From positions 1 to 45,959 of the forward strand of contig DWXT01000065.1 in the NCBI GenBank assembly GCA_019119085.1: a DNA stretch of 45,959 nucleotides, written 5' to 3'. The position numbers were made by a program, and so were the translations under genes. This stretch comes from Flavonifractor avistercoris (GTDB lineage Bacteria > Bacillota > Clostridia > Oscillospirales > Oscillospiraceae). Shown piece by piece: positions 1 through 7,097 of this stretch. Numbering within the stretch: the stretch's first letter is position 1; every line of letters begins with the position of its first letter. The notes below the pieces were generated by a model. It was not told the DNA's origin. It did no database searches and saw only the letters and a program-made list of their open reading frames with translations.

Positions 1-76
1 ATTCAAGGCATTTATATTGAAGATCCAGAAATGTATGAACAAATTAGATTTGTTGTAGAAAGTGAACACTTAGAGG
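1..76. other. AT-rich foreign segment at the left edge
   Basis: These bases are about two-thirds A+T, while the following sequence is strongly GC-rich. Read on the plus strand in frame 1 they are open for about 26 codons, most ending in A or T, a codon use seen nowhere else in the window. On the minus strand they replace the expected continuation of the prolyl-tRNA synthetase: the conserved text ends at a Lys-Asp-Asn, then turns into unrelated residues and a stop. The simplest reading is a chimeric assembly join at about base 76. A real insertion cannot be excluded because no sequence is available further left. Confidence 0.75.
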
Positions 77-835
77 GTTGTCCTTGCGGGTGAAGGTGAT
101 GTCAAAGGCCCGGGCGGAGCCGTCGCCGAAGTAGTGGGAGGTGCCGGCCTGGAGGGCCTTCTTGTCGTGCATCATGCACTCCACGGTGTAGGTGGCCTCA
201 GCGCCGGAGAACTTCTCCTTATCGGTCTTGCGGCCCTTCACCACGGGCATGGCCAGGTAGTTCTCGCAGAAGTCGGCGTAGATGTTGAACATACGCTCGG
301 TCTCTTCAATGGCCTCCTGGGCGGTGGCGTGCATGGTGTGGCCCTCCTGCCACAGGAACTCCCGGTGACGCAGGAAGGGGCGGGAGGTCTTTTCCCACCG
401 CAGCACGGAGCACCACTGGTTATACAGTTTGGGCAGGTCCCGGTGGGAGTGGATGATGTTGGCGTAGTGCTCGCAGAACAGGGTCTCGGAGGTGGGGCGG
501 ATGCAGTACCGCTCCTCCAGCTTCTCACTGCCGCCGTAGGTCACCCAGGCGCACTCGGGGGCGAAGCCCTCCACGTGATCCTTCTCCTTCTGGAGCAGGC
601 TCTCGGGGATCAGCATGGGCAGATACACGTTCTCGTGCCCGGTCTCCTTGAACTTCTCGTCCAGAATCTTCTGGAAATTCTCCCAGATGGCGTAGCCGTA
701 GGGGCGGAGGATGAACATACCCTTGATGGAGGAGTAGTCAATCAGCTCCGCCTTCCTGCACACGTCGGTAAACCACTTGGCGAAGTCCACCTCCATGTCG
801 GTGATCTGCTCCACCTGCTTCTTGTCCTGTGCCAT
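77..835 (-). CDS. proS: Prolyl-tRNA synthetase, 3' part missing
   Basis: Class II aminoacyl-tRNA synthetase charging tRNA-Pro with proline in the cytoplasm. About 250 N-terminal residues are present. They carry the short (archaeal/eukaryote-like) ProRS core: the opening MAQDKK, the RPYGYAIWENFQ segment, motif 2 (around LRWEKTSRPFLRHREFLWQEGHT, written here only as a location near residues 150-170) and the GTSHYFGDG segment. The family is normally about 480 residues, so the C-terminal half of the catalytic domain and the anticodon-binding domain are lost at the join near base 76. ATG at 835 is preferred over an in-frame TTG at 847 because it matches the family start; an AAGGA lies upstream at a rather long distance. 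The leader is only about 40 nt, too short for a T-box. Confidence 0.9.
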
Positions 836-881
836 GTCTATTCTCAATCCTTTTTTCTAAAAAATACAGAGGGTTCTATTC

Positions 882-910
882 ATTTTATGCAGTCGGGGCG
901 GAAAAGTCAA
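882..910 (-). promoter_or_regulatory. Promoter of proS
   Basis: On the minus strand TTGACT (905-910) and TAAAAT (882-887) are separated by exactly 17 nt, close to the sigma-A consensus. Transcription would start about 40 nt before the proS ATG. Confidence 0.75.
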
Positions 911-962
911 GGCCGCGCATAAAATTCCGGAATTTTCGCACACTGATTTCCGAGGAAAGGCG

Positions 963-1472
963 GTGCTGGATGTGCGCGTGGGCGTCTGGGAGCGGGACGA
1001 GGGCATTTCAGCGGCGGTGGGGGCCGCCCTGGCCGGGTATGGCGCGGAGGTGTCCGCCGGCCGCCACCCGGCGGAGCTGGCCGCCGTCCCCCTGGAGCTG
1101 CTGGTGATCTCCCCCGGCGCCGTGGGCTGGGCGGGGGCCGGGGCGGTGCACTGCCGGACGGTGCTCCTCCCCGGGGCGGCGGGCCCCCTGGCCCGCACCC
1201 TCCAGGCCGGGCAGGCGGTGAGCTACGGCACCTCCCCCCGGGACACCCTCACCTTCTCCAGCCTGGAGGGAGACCGGCTCTGCCTGGCCGTCCAGCGGGA
1301 GCTGGTGCCCCTGTCCGGCCCGGTGGTGGAGCAGCAGGAGCTGGTGCTCCCCTTCCCCACCGGGGCCTCCCCCCTGCCCTTCCTGGCGGCGGCGGGTGCC
1401 CTGCTCCTCTGCGGCGTGCCGCCGGAGGAACTGCCCCGGCTGGCGGCCGGCCGGGGACACCGGCCCGGTTGA
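963..1472 (+). CDS. Hypothetical protein, 169 aa
   Basis: No family recognised with certainty. The protein is rich in Ala, Gly, Leu and Val, has no clear signal peptide, and starts with a segment (VRVGVWERDEGISAAVGAAL) that looks like the first beta-alpha unit of a receiver-like or Rossmann-like fold, followed by LELLVISPGAV, which resembles a second strand. A central stretch YGTSPRDTLTFSSLEG leads to a C-terminal hydrophobic patch. It starts with GTG behind an AGGA at a spacing of 6. It is divergent from proS across about 125 bp. Function unknown; a degenerate receiver-like domain is only a guess. Confidence 0.6.
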   Translation: MLDVRVGVWERDEGISAAVGAALAGYGAEVSAGRHPAELAAVPLELLVISPGAVGWAGAGAVHCRTVLLPGAAGPLARTLQAGQAVSYGTSPRDTLTFSSLEGDRLCLAVQRELVPLSGPVVEQQELVLPFPTGASPLPFLAAAGALLLCGVPPEELPRLAAGRGHRPG

Positions 1473-1497
1473 CTTTTCCCCATTCCTGTGCTATGTT
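1469..1497 (+). promoter_or_regulatory. Promoter of the membrane-anchored protein gene
   Basis: TTGACT (1469-1474) and TATGTT (1492-1497) are separated by 17 nt and lie about 40 nt before the ATG at 1536. The -35 overlaps the stop codon of the preceding gene. Confidence 0.6.
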
Positions 1498-1535
1498 GGG
1501 GAGGAACCAACCGGCACCCGGGAAAGGAGAGCGCC

Positions 1536-1961
1536 ATGGACAGACTGCGCCGCATGCCCACCCTGCTCCTGGCCGTGCTGGCCGCCTCCCTGCTGGCTAA
1601 TCTGGTGCTGCTGGGGCTGCTGCTCCGCCCGCCCCAGCGGCCGGACGTCTCCGGCGCCTATGCCCTGGGCACGGATGTGTCCAGTTTGGCGGAGGACAAC
1701 CGCTACCTGGTGGTGTACGATGACGGCGGCTATCTGCTCTATCAGCGGTATCAGGTGCTGGACAGCGACCGCTATTCCGCGGAGGACGGGAAGGGCGCCC
1801 GGCTCCGCTTCACCTCTGACCGCGGGCAGGGCAGCTATCCGGCCGTGTTTGCCCGGCCGGATACCCTCTACCTCCCCGACCGGGACACCGGCATCGGGCT
1901 CTACAGCCGGCACATGGACACCTCCACGATTGTCTTTGGGCCGGAGGAGATTGTCGGATGA
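1536..1961 (+). CDS. Small membrane-anchored extracytoplasmic protein, 141 aa
   Basis: One N-terminal hydrophobic helix (about residues 8-32, rich in Leu and Ala, preceded by Arg residues) should anchor the protein with its C-terminal domain outside. The outer part is soluble, mixed beta-like and rich in Tyr, Asp and Gly (YLVVYDDGGYLLYQRYQVL). No lipobox or catalytic motif is seen. The start is ATG at 1536 behind AAAGGAGA; a longer reading beginning at 1488 would add residues before the membrane helix without an SD. It has its own promoter and converges with the CBS gene. Function unknown. Confidence 0.65.
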   Translation: MDRLRRMPTLLLAVLAASLLANLVLLGLLLRPPQRPDVSGAYALGTDVSSLAEDNRYLVVYDDGGYLLYQRYQVLDSDRYSAEDGKGARLRFTSDRGQGSYPAVFARPDTLYLPDRDTGIGLYSRHMDTSTIVFGPEEIVG

Positions 1962-1966
1962 CACCG

Positions 1967-2005
1967 AAAAAGGGCGGGGCCCGGACATGCCGTCCGAGCC
2001 CCGCC
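1967..2005 (-). terminator. Terminator of the CBS-domain gene
   Basis: On the minus strand GGCGGGGC (1998-2005) pairs with GCCCCGCC (1973-1980) and is followed by five T residues (1967-1971). An inner CGGAC/GTCCG pairing extends it. It lies just past the stop codon at 2011. Confidence 0.75.
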
Positions 2006-2010
2006 TCCTG

Positions 2011-2445
2011 CTACCCCTCGATTTTCTTCACCGGGTCGGAGATCTCGCTGAGGGCCTTGCCGGCCTCCATGTCGAACTGGCGGCACTTGGCCAGGTCCCC
2101 CAGGGACACCATGCCCACCACCTTGCCCCCCTCCAGCACGGGGAGGCGGCGCACCTGCCGGGCCGCCATGAGCCGGGTGGCCTCCCGGGCGTCGTCGTCG
2201 GGGGACACCACCGCGCAGTTGCGGGTCATGATGTCCTTCACCTGGGTCTGGGCCGGGTCGTCCTCCGCCGCGATGCAGCGCAGGACGATGTCCCGGTCGG
2301 TGACGATGCCCCGCAGGCCCCCGTCGTTCCCGCACACCGGCAGGGCCCCCAGGTTGTGCCTGGACAGCAGCCGGGCCGCCAGGGAGGCCGACTCCTGGGG
2401 GGTGATGGTCACCACGCTGGGGTTCATGAGATCGCGTACTTGCAT
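2011..2445 (-). CDS. CBS-domain pair protein
   Basis: A 144-residue stand-alone Bateman module: two CBS domains at about residues 5-60 and 72-130, with the typical DLMNPSVVTITP opening, the ARLLSRHNLGALPVC strand-helix and a second repeat beginning IMTRNCAVVSPDDDA. Such proteins bind adenine nucleotides (AMP, ATP, SAM) and act as regulatory sensors; the ligand cannot be told from sequence. It follows murE-like and queG-like genes on the same strand, 54 bp after queG. Its SD (GGAGGAAAGG) lies inside the descending arm of the queG terminator hairpin, so translation from a read-through transcript could be masked by structure. No independent promoter is obvious. Confidence 0.88.
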   Translation of the reverse strand: MQVRDLMNPSVVTITPQESASLAARLLSRHNLGALPVCGNDGGLRGIVTDRDIVLRCIAAEDDPAQTQVKDIMTRNCAVVSPDDDAREATRLMAARQVRRLPVLEGGKVVGMVSLGDLAKCRQFDMEAGKALSEISDPVKKIEG

Positions 2446-2448
2446 AAC

Positions 2449-2501
2449 AAAACCGCCTTTCCTCCAAACTTTCTGTTAGTTTGGGCCGGAAGGGCGGTTT
2501 T
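2449..2501 (-). terminator. Terminator hairpin after queG that contains the CBS gene SD
   Basis: On the minus strand AAAACCGCCCTTCC (2488-2501) pairs with GGAAAGGCGGTTTT (2449-2462) apart from one mismatch or wobble. A smaller CAAACT/AGTTTG stem sits in the loop. The T run is short (TTTT). The 3' arm includes the GGAGGAAAGG SD of the CBS gene, whose ATG follows 4 nt later. Either termination or translation of the next gene, but not both, seems possible from one folded state. Confidence 0.6.
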
Positions 2502-3324
2502 ATTCACGCTTCAGCTCCAGGTTGCGGCGGAGGGGGCCGGGCCCACGCCAGGCGAAGGCCCGGCCGCCGTACTTCTCCCGGAAGGTGCGGTTGGTGAGGC
2601 CCTCCAGATCGGCGTTTTCCAGATTGTCCACCAGATCTGTGGAAAACTCGGGCAGAGGAGACAGGGCCGGGTCGGCGTTGAAGGGACAGGCCCGCTGGCA
2701 GAAGTCACAGCCCCAGATCAGCGGGTGGGCCTTGAGCCGGGCCGCCTCCTCCCCCGTCAGCGCCCCCTTTTTCTGGGTCAGCTCCGACAGGCAGCGGGAC
2801 ACGTCCGGCCCGCCCTCCCCCATGGCCCCGGCGGGACAGGCCGCCCGGCAGGCCCCGCAGCGGGGGCAGTCCGGGGCCGGGGGCCGCTCCGGCAGCTCCA
2901 GCGCCGCGCCGGTGAGGATGGTGCCCAGGAATACATAGGTGCCGTAGGGGGGCAGGATCAGCAGGCCGCTGGCTCCCCGCAGGCCGATCCCCGCCAGCCA
3001 GGCCGCCTCCCGCTCCGGCAGGGGGGAGTTGTCGGCAGAGGGGAAAAACGATTCGAACGGGTATTGTTCGGCCAGTGCTTCACAGACCGTATTCAGCCGC
3101 CGCACCACCACCCCGTGGTAGTCCTCCCCCCGGGCGTAGAGGGACAGGTTGCCCGGCCGCTCCCCGGCGAAGTAGGGAAAGGCCGCCGCCAGCACCGTCC
3201 GGGGCCGGGGGCAGAGAGTTTCCACCTTCTCCAGGGCACCGGTGGACAAAAACGGCAGCAGCCGCCGGAAGGCCGCGCCGCCCCAGGCGGCGGCCCCGGC
3301 GGCCGCGAACAGCTCATCCAGCAT
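2500..3324 (-). CDS. queG: QueG-like epoxyqueuosine reductase
   Basis: Cobalamin-dependent iron-sulfur enzyme family that reduces epoxyqueuosine to queuosine in tRNA. Two [4Fe-4S] clusters are visible: C153-x2-C156-x2-C159-x3-C163, and C178 with C206, C209 and C213 in the GCDFCQRACPFN segment. The N-terminal DUF1730-type region ends near residue 140. At 274 residues it lacks the C-terminal HEAT extension of the E. coli enzyme (379), as is common in short Firmicutes members. The start overlaps the end of murE by 11 bp, implying translational coupling. No other queuosine genes are in the window, so the exact substrate is inferred from family membership. Confidence 0.8.
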   Translation of the reverse strand: MLDELFAAAGAAAWGGAAFRRLLPFLSTGALEKVETLCPRPRTVLAAAFPYFAGERPGNLSLYARGEDYHGVVVRRLNTVCEALAEQYPFESFFPSADNSPLPEREAAWLAGIGLRGASGLLILPPYGTYVFLGTILTGAALELPERPPAPDCPRCGACRAACPAGAMGEGGPDVSRCLSELTQKKGALTGEEAARLKAHPLIWGCDFCQRACPFNADPALSPLPEFSTDLVDNLENADLEGLTNRTFREKYGGRAFAWRGPGPLRRNLELKRE

Positions 3325-4831
3325 CGTACTTGTCCAAAACCCGCTGGGCCAGCTGGCCGTCGGGGATGCAGGGCTCGGGGCCGTTCTTCCGCTTCTGGGC
3401 GGTCTCGCAGCCCTTGCCCGCCAGCAGCACCACCGCCGGGCGGCTGGCCCCCAGGATGGCCTGCTCCACCGCCATCTCCCGGTTGGGGATAACGGTGTAG
3501 TCCTTGCCGTGGGCGGACACGAACACCCCGATGTCGGCGCAGATGGCCTCCACCTCCTCGGGGCCGGGGTCGTCCTCGGTGAGGATGATCCGGTCGGCCC
3601 ACTCCCCGGCGGCGCTGCCCATGCCCTCCCGGCGGTCGATGCCCTTGCCGCCGGTGCAGCCGAACATGACAGTCAGCTCCCGGCCGGGGTACTCCGCCTT
3701 GACGGAGCGCAGGGCGTTCTGCAGGCTCATGCCGTTGTGGGAGTAGTCCACGATCACCGAGATCTGCCCGTCCCGGCTGGCGTAGTGCTCCATGCGGCCG
3801 GGGACAAAGGCGCTGACCAGGCCCTCCGCCACCGCCGCTTGGGGGATATCATACACCTCCGCCGCCGCCACGGCGGCCAGGGCGTTTTCCACATTGAACA
3901 GGCCCGGTGTGGAGATGGCCAGCTCCCCCTCGTACCGGGGTGTGCGCACATGGAAGGCGATCTTGTCCCCCTCCTTGCGCACGTTGGAGCCGTACACATC
4001 GGCGGAGGGGAATTTTTGGGAGAAGGTGACCACACGGGGGCACTGCTCCGCGGCGGCGCGCACCTGCTCCACGTGGTCGCAGTCCAGGTTGACGCAGGCG
4101 TTTTTGGCCTGCTTGAAAATCAGCAGCTTGGAGTTGAGGTAATCCTCCAGATTGGGGTGCTCCACCGGGGAGATGTGATCCTCCCCGATGTTGAGGAACA
4201 CCGCGCAGGTGAGCTCCACCCCGATCACCCGGCCGTACTTCAGCGCCTGGCTGGACACCTCCATGGTCAGGTAGTCCGCCCCGGCGGACACGGCGTGAAA
4301 CAGGTGCTTCTGGAGATCCAGCGGCTCCGGCGTGGTCAGCTTGGCGGGTTTGCGCTCCACCCCGTCGTCGGTGACGATGGTGGACAGCAGGGCGCTTTCC
4401 CGGTGGCTCTGCCCGGCCAGCCAGGTGTCCACGATGGACTTGAAGTAGTAGGCCGTGGTGGTCTTGCCCTTGGTGCCGGTGATGCCGGTGATCTTCAGCT
4501 CCCCCGAGGGGTGGCCGAAGGCCCGGTCGGCCAGCAGGCCCATGGCCTGCCGGATGTCGGTGACCTGGATGCAGGGCAGGGGCACCTCCGGGTAGGCCGT
4601 CTCGCTGACGTAGGCAAAGGCCCCCTTCCCCATGGCGTCCCGCAGGTACTCGGGCTTGAACTTGGCCCCCTTGCAGATAAACAGGGTGTTGGGGATCACC
4701 ACCTTGGAGTCGCAGGACACCAGCGCCACCGGGCGGGTGGCGTCGGCGGCCAGGGGGGTATCGTCCGCCACCAGCTTGTGGCGGAGCAGCAGCTGATAGT
4801 AGTCCCCCAGGGGGAGACGGGGTCGGTTCAT
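3314..4831 (-). CDS. murE: MurE-like UDP-MurNAc-tripeptide synthetase
   Basis: Mur ligase that adds the third residue of the peptidoglycan stem peptide to UDP-MurNAc-L-Ala-D-Glu, using ATP in the cytoplasm. The P-loop GITGTKGKTT is at residues 116-125, the central domain carries the MEVSSQAL segment (conserved carbamylated-lysine region nearby) and the C-terminal domain has FGCTGGKG. The length of 505 residues is normal. At residue 420 the motif is DDPG, not the DNPR typical of diaminopimelate-specific enzymes, so the amino acid added may not be meso-DAP. ATG at 4831 is chosen because AAGGTGG lies in front; upstream codons reach into repeat sequence. It overlaps queG by 11 bp. A second murE elsewhere is possible. 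Confidence 0.85.
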   Translation of the reverse strand: MNRPRLPLGDYYQLLLRHKLVADDTPLAADATRPVALVSCDSKVVIPNTLFICKGAKFKPEYLRDAMGKGAFAYVSETAYPEVPLPCIQVTDIRQAMGLLADRAFGHPSGELKITGITGTKGKTTTAYYFKSIVDTWLAGQSHRESALLSTIVTDDGVERKPAKLTTPEPLDLQKHLFHAVSAGADYLTMEVSSQALKYGRVIGVELTCAVFLNIGEDHISPVEHPNLEDYLNSKLLIFKQAKNACVNLDCDHVEQVRAAAEQCPRVVTFSQKFPSADVYGSNVRKEGDKIAFHVRTPRYEGELAISTPGLFNVENALAAVAAAEVYDIPQAAVAEGLVSAFVPGRMEHYASRDGQISVIVDYSHNGMSLQNALRSVKAEYPGRELTVMFGCTGGKGIDRREGMGSAAGEWADRIILTEDDPGPEEVEAICADIGVFVSAHGKDYTVIPNREMAVEQAILGASRPAVVLLAGKGCETAQKRKNGPEPCIPDGQLAQRVLDKYDAG

Positions 4832-5632
4832 CTGGTTCACCACCTTGTTTGGAATGGGGGATTCCTCCCCCGGGGACGCGCCTGCGCGGCGGGCGCCCCC
4901 ATTTCTTCCCAAAGAAATGGGGGGAAAGAAGGGGCCGGGGGTGTGCCCCCGGCGCCCCCCGAAACGGAGGGCTCATGGCGGCGGTGGGCTGTGTTTGGCT
5001 TGCAAGGATCGGGCCGGCATCGCCGCCCGCTCCATTGGCACTTATAACACAGGCGCTGCCGCGCCTCGGGTGACACGCATCGGGATTACCCTGCAAGCCC
5101 TGAAAGTTGTTGCGTTGTACCAACTTGGCCCGCCGGGCCGCCGTCGGTGCCATGCCTCTGAAATACCACGATGTTTATGGCAGATTGGAAACGGCGCGTC
5201 AAGGATGCCGCGCCCTACAGTGTCGCCCCCGAGCGGCGGAGGCGTTACGAAGTAAGCCTTCGCCGCCGGTAAGCTGCCTGTAGGACAGCTCCAGGGGGTA
5301 CATCCAATAGGTTTTGGCGTTAAGAAACATGCCGGTGGCATGTTTTAGCCAAAAAGAAATCAAATATTCCTTAACCCGTGGCCGCAGCTCCCCCCTGATT
5401 GGTCGTTTCAAGGGGTGGGTGCAGGGCGGGGAAAATCGAAATTCCCCGCCCTGCCCTTTCTTTCCCCCCACTTTCTTTGGAAAGAAAGTGGGGCCGCCGG
5501 AGGCCGGGCCTCCACTGGGCGGGCGACCACAGGTCGCCCCTACCGGCATGGCGGTTGACACGCGCGCCGCGGTCGTCGCGCGCCACGGGTCGACGACCGC
5601 GGGGGCCCTAGACGGGCGGATAATATCCGCCC
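4832..5632. other. Gene-free 0.8 kb repeat island
   Basis: No credible gene. The stretch holds the inverted half of a composite repeat (4896-5218), a palindrome-rich middle that includes AAACATGCC/GGCATGTTT (about 5326-5346), and the direct half (5450-5640). Several ORFs cross it on both strands, but they have repeat-derived composition and no SD. Confidence 0.7.
4896..5218 (-). repeat. Composite repeat, copy A part 1 (inverted)
   Basis: Reverse-complement match to 34604-34930, about three-quarters or more identical by eye along the whole length. It runs from a hairpin of the AAAGAAA type (4896-4907 with 4912-4923), through a GGGGG-purine/CCCCC block, to a GTAG-type hairpin (GGCGCG 5193-5198 with CGCGCC and CTAC at 5215-5218). 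Confidence 0.8.
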
Positions 5633-5640
5633 CTACGGGC
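5450..5640 (+). repeat. Composite repeat, copy A part 2, with two GTAG hairpins
   Basis: Direct match in element order to 34886-35080: a CTTTCTTT/AAAGAAAG hairpin (5466-5478 with 5481-5493), then a REP-like palindrome GGGCGACC...GGTCGCCC followed by CTAC (5521-5543), a CGTCG-rich stem (about 5567-5602), and a second palindrome GGGCGGAT...ATCCGCCC followed by CTAC (5614-5636). The last CTAC provides the TAG stop of the XRE gene. Confidence 0.75.
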
Positions 5641-5842
5641 TGTCTGTCCGGCCCAGCAGGTAGTCGGCGGAGACGTTGAAGTAGTCGGCCAGGATGACAA
5701 TGGTGGAGGCGTTGGGTTCCCGTTCCCCGGCCTCATACCGGCGATAGGAGCGGTAGCCGATCCCCGTCTGGTCAGCCACTTCCTCTTGTTTCAGGCCGCG
5801 TTCTTTCCGCAGAGAAAGGATTCTTTCCGATAAAATTGACAC
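5633..5842 (-). CDS. XRE-family transcriptional repressor, 69 aa
   Basis: Compact Cro/C1-type helix-turn-helix protein. The HTH covers about residues 3-60 (LSLRKERGLKQEEVADQTGI, then YRRYEAGEREPN and a third helix region ending YLLGR). GTG at 5842 is chosen because AAGGAG precedes it by 7 nt; the longer reading to 5881 has no SD. The TAG stop lies in a GTAG-type REP hairpin, so the C-terminus has been set by that repeat. It is divergent from a small gene at 5928, and the shared region has two copies of a 16-bp operator-like sequence, so it probably represses itself and its neighbour. Confidence 0.85.
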   Translation of the reverse strand: MSILSERILSLRKERGLKQEEVADQTGIGYRSYRRYEAGEREPNASTIVILADYFNVSADYLLGRTDSP

Positions 5843-5859
5843 AGGACAGCTCCTTTCTC

Positions 5860-5909
5860 TTGACAGGACCGATTGGGACAATTATAATGATATAGGACCA
5901 AACGGGACA
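5860..5909 (+). promoter_or_regulatory. Perfect consensus promoter with two operator copies
   Basis: TTGACA (5860-5865), 17 nt, TATAAT (5883-5888): an exact sigma-A consensus reading toward 5928. Two direct copies of AGGACC-N4-GGGACA (5865-5880 and 5894-5909) flank the -10, 29 bp apart start to start. One overlaps the -35/spacer and the other the start site, ideal positions for repression by the adjacent XRE protein. Read on the minus strand, the same AT core gives TATAAT at 5881-5886 with a poor -35 for the XRE gene. Confidence 0.85.
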
Positions 5910-5927
5910 TTCTAAGGGGGTACAGAA

Positions 5928-6185
5928 ATGAACGACTTTTTACTCCATATCTACAACTACATTCTGGAGCATCTGGAGACCGACGACCCGGAATATGAGG
6001 AAAACCGCACTCGCGCGTCGGCCCAGTACGGCGCCTTGATGCAGGCCCTCCCGCCAAAACAGGCAGTACAACTGGAATCTTACCAGTACATGTCCCAAAT
6101 TGCAAGGGATATGGAGCAGGAGGCCATCTTTCTGGCCGCTTTCCGGGCCGGGCTCTGCCTGGGCGCGTCGGCCCAGTGCCCATAA
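5928..6185 (+). CDS. Small helical protein, possibly DUF6809-like, 85 aa
   Basis: An acidic, predicted all-helical protein without membrane segment or signal. Its C-terminal half (YMSQIARDMEQEAIFLAAFRAGLCLG) resembles the small DUF6809-type proteins often placed next to XRE regulators in Clostridia; this is recollection of the pattern, not a search result. ATG has a strong AAGGGGG SD at a spacing of 7 and is driven by the consensus promoter at 5860-5888 under likely XRE control. A tightly repressed strong promoter suggests a conditional function. Role unknown. Confidence 0.7.
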   Translation: MNDFLLHIYNYILEHLETDDPEYEENRTRASAQYGALMQALPPKQAVQLESYQYMSQIARDMEQEAIFLAAFRAGLCLGASAQCP

Positions 6186-6190
6186 AGCCG

Positions 6191-6895
6191 CTACACCATC
6201 CGCAGCTTGTAGCCGCAGGCGGTGATGCACCTCTCCGCCAGCACGTCCATGGCGTCCAGGTAGTAGTCGGGCAGGCCGTGGTAGGTGCGATAGACGGACA
6301 GCTCGGTGCAGGCCAGAATGGCCCCGCCGCACCCGGCGGCGCGCAGCCACTTGTCGATGACGGCGAACTTCTCCCGGGAGCCCTTCTCCCCCCGCTTGAT
6401 CTCGTCGTAGATGATGCTCATGACCAGCTTCTGCACCTCGGGCGGGGGCGCGGCGGCCTCAATCCCCCGGGCGCCGCACTCCTTCTGGTAGATGCCGGTC
6501 TGGACGGTGCCGTCGGTGGCCAGGATGCCCACCTTTTTCTGGCCCGCCGCCGCCAGCACGCCCACAGTCTCCCTGGGCATGTGGATGAGGGGGATGGAGA
6601 TCTCCCCCTGGAGCCGGTCAGCGAAGTAGTGGGAGGTGTTGCAGGGGATGGCCAGCACGGTGCAGCCCCCCCGCTCCAGCAGGCGGGCCCCCTCCAGCAG
6701 CCGCCGGTAGCAGCCCTCTGCGTCGCCCCCCAGGATGGCGGCGGTGCGGTCGGGCATGGAGGTGTCGCTCCAGATCAGGGTGGGCAGATGCTCCTGGTCG
6801 CAGGAGGCGTCGGTGCGGTCCAGAATCCGCTGATAGAAGTCCTGGGTGGCCTGGGGCCCCATGCCGCCCAGGATGCCGAGGCGCTGTTCAGGCAT
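6191..6895 (-). CDS. Aspartate/glutamate racemase family protein
   Basis: PLP-independent amino-acid racemase, 234 residues, with the two catalytic cysteines at C85 (IPCNTSHY) and C196 (ACTELS), and the family opening LGILGGMGP. It would interconvert L- and D-aspartate or a related amino acid. The present ATG at 6895 follows GGAGGGAACGGAGT and overlaps the stop of a leader-like fragment (ATGCCTGA). The ancestral start was probably at 7097, where a copy of the first codons overlaps the ligase stop as ATGA. A 168-bp insert (6890-7057), bounded by a 34-bp direct repeat of this gene's own 5' end, now separates the two. Next to an ATP-grasp ligase, D-Asp supply for cell-wall bridges is plausible. 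Confidence 0.85.
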   Translation of the reverse strand: MPEQRLGILGGMGPQATQDFYQRILDRTDASCDQEHLPTLIWSDTSMPDRTAAILGGDAEGCYRRLLEGARLLERGGCTVLAIPCNTSHYFADRLQGEISIPLIHMPRETVGVLAAAGQKKVGILATDGTVQTGIYQKECGARGIEAAAPPPEVQKLVMSIIYDEIKRGEKGSREKFAVIDKWLRAAGCGGAILACTELSVYRTYHGLPDYYLDAMDVLAERCITACGYKLRMV

Positions 6896-7097
6896 ACTCC
6901 GTTCCCTCCACGCAAATCGCCGGCATGGGGCCCTGCGCCGCAGGTGCGGCGGCCCAAGCGTTTTGGCCGGCGGCCAAAACCTTGATGCCGGGGCAATTTA
7001 TTTGCCCCGAGCAGATAAAATCACCGGGGTCCCCGCCCGGCGTAAGCCGGGTGGGGCGCCCCATGCCGCCCAGGATGCCGAGGCGCTGTTCCGTCAT
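6888..7097 (-). pseudogene. Racemase 5'-fragment ORF running through the insert, 69 aa
   Basis: It begins MTEQRLGILGGMG, the same first residues as the racemase, at an ATG overlapping the ligase stop (ATGA). It then continues in frame through the inserted element (containing DFICSGQINCPGIKVL) and ends at a TGA 3 nt inside the racemase start. It is most simply the original start region left behind by the insertion. The frame is open throughout and its stop overlaps the next start, so ribosomes translating it could re-initiate at the racemase and keep the operon coupled. Confidence 0.7.
6890..7057 (-). mobile_element. 5'-end insert, linker-conserved class, copy A (168 bp)
   Basis: It lies between exact 34-bp direct repeats (6856-6889 and 7058-7091) of the racemase 5' end. 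Plus-strand order: GC-rich stem 6928-6955; CCAAGC (6954-6959); stem GTTTTGGCC/GGCCAAAAC (6960-6980); CTTGATGCC (6981-6989); stem GGGGCAA/TTGCCCC (6990-7008); GAGCAGATAAAATC (7009-7022); stem 7031-7056 with a GTAA loop. The three linkers are identical in copy B (41879-42030), while every stem differs yet still pairs. Confidence 0.8.

Noticed and set aside
836..962. T-box or long leader before proS
   Set aside because: The promoter at 882-910 leaves a leader of about 40 nt, too short for a T-box.
4845..5255. ORFs in the composite repeats with matching peptides in both copies (GAAAPRV-RIGIT-QAL type)
   Set aside because: The peptides agree because the DNA repeats agree. There is no SD, and other frames are equally open.
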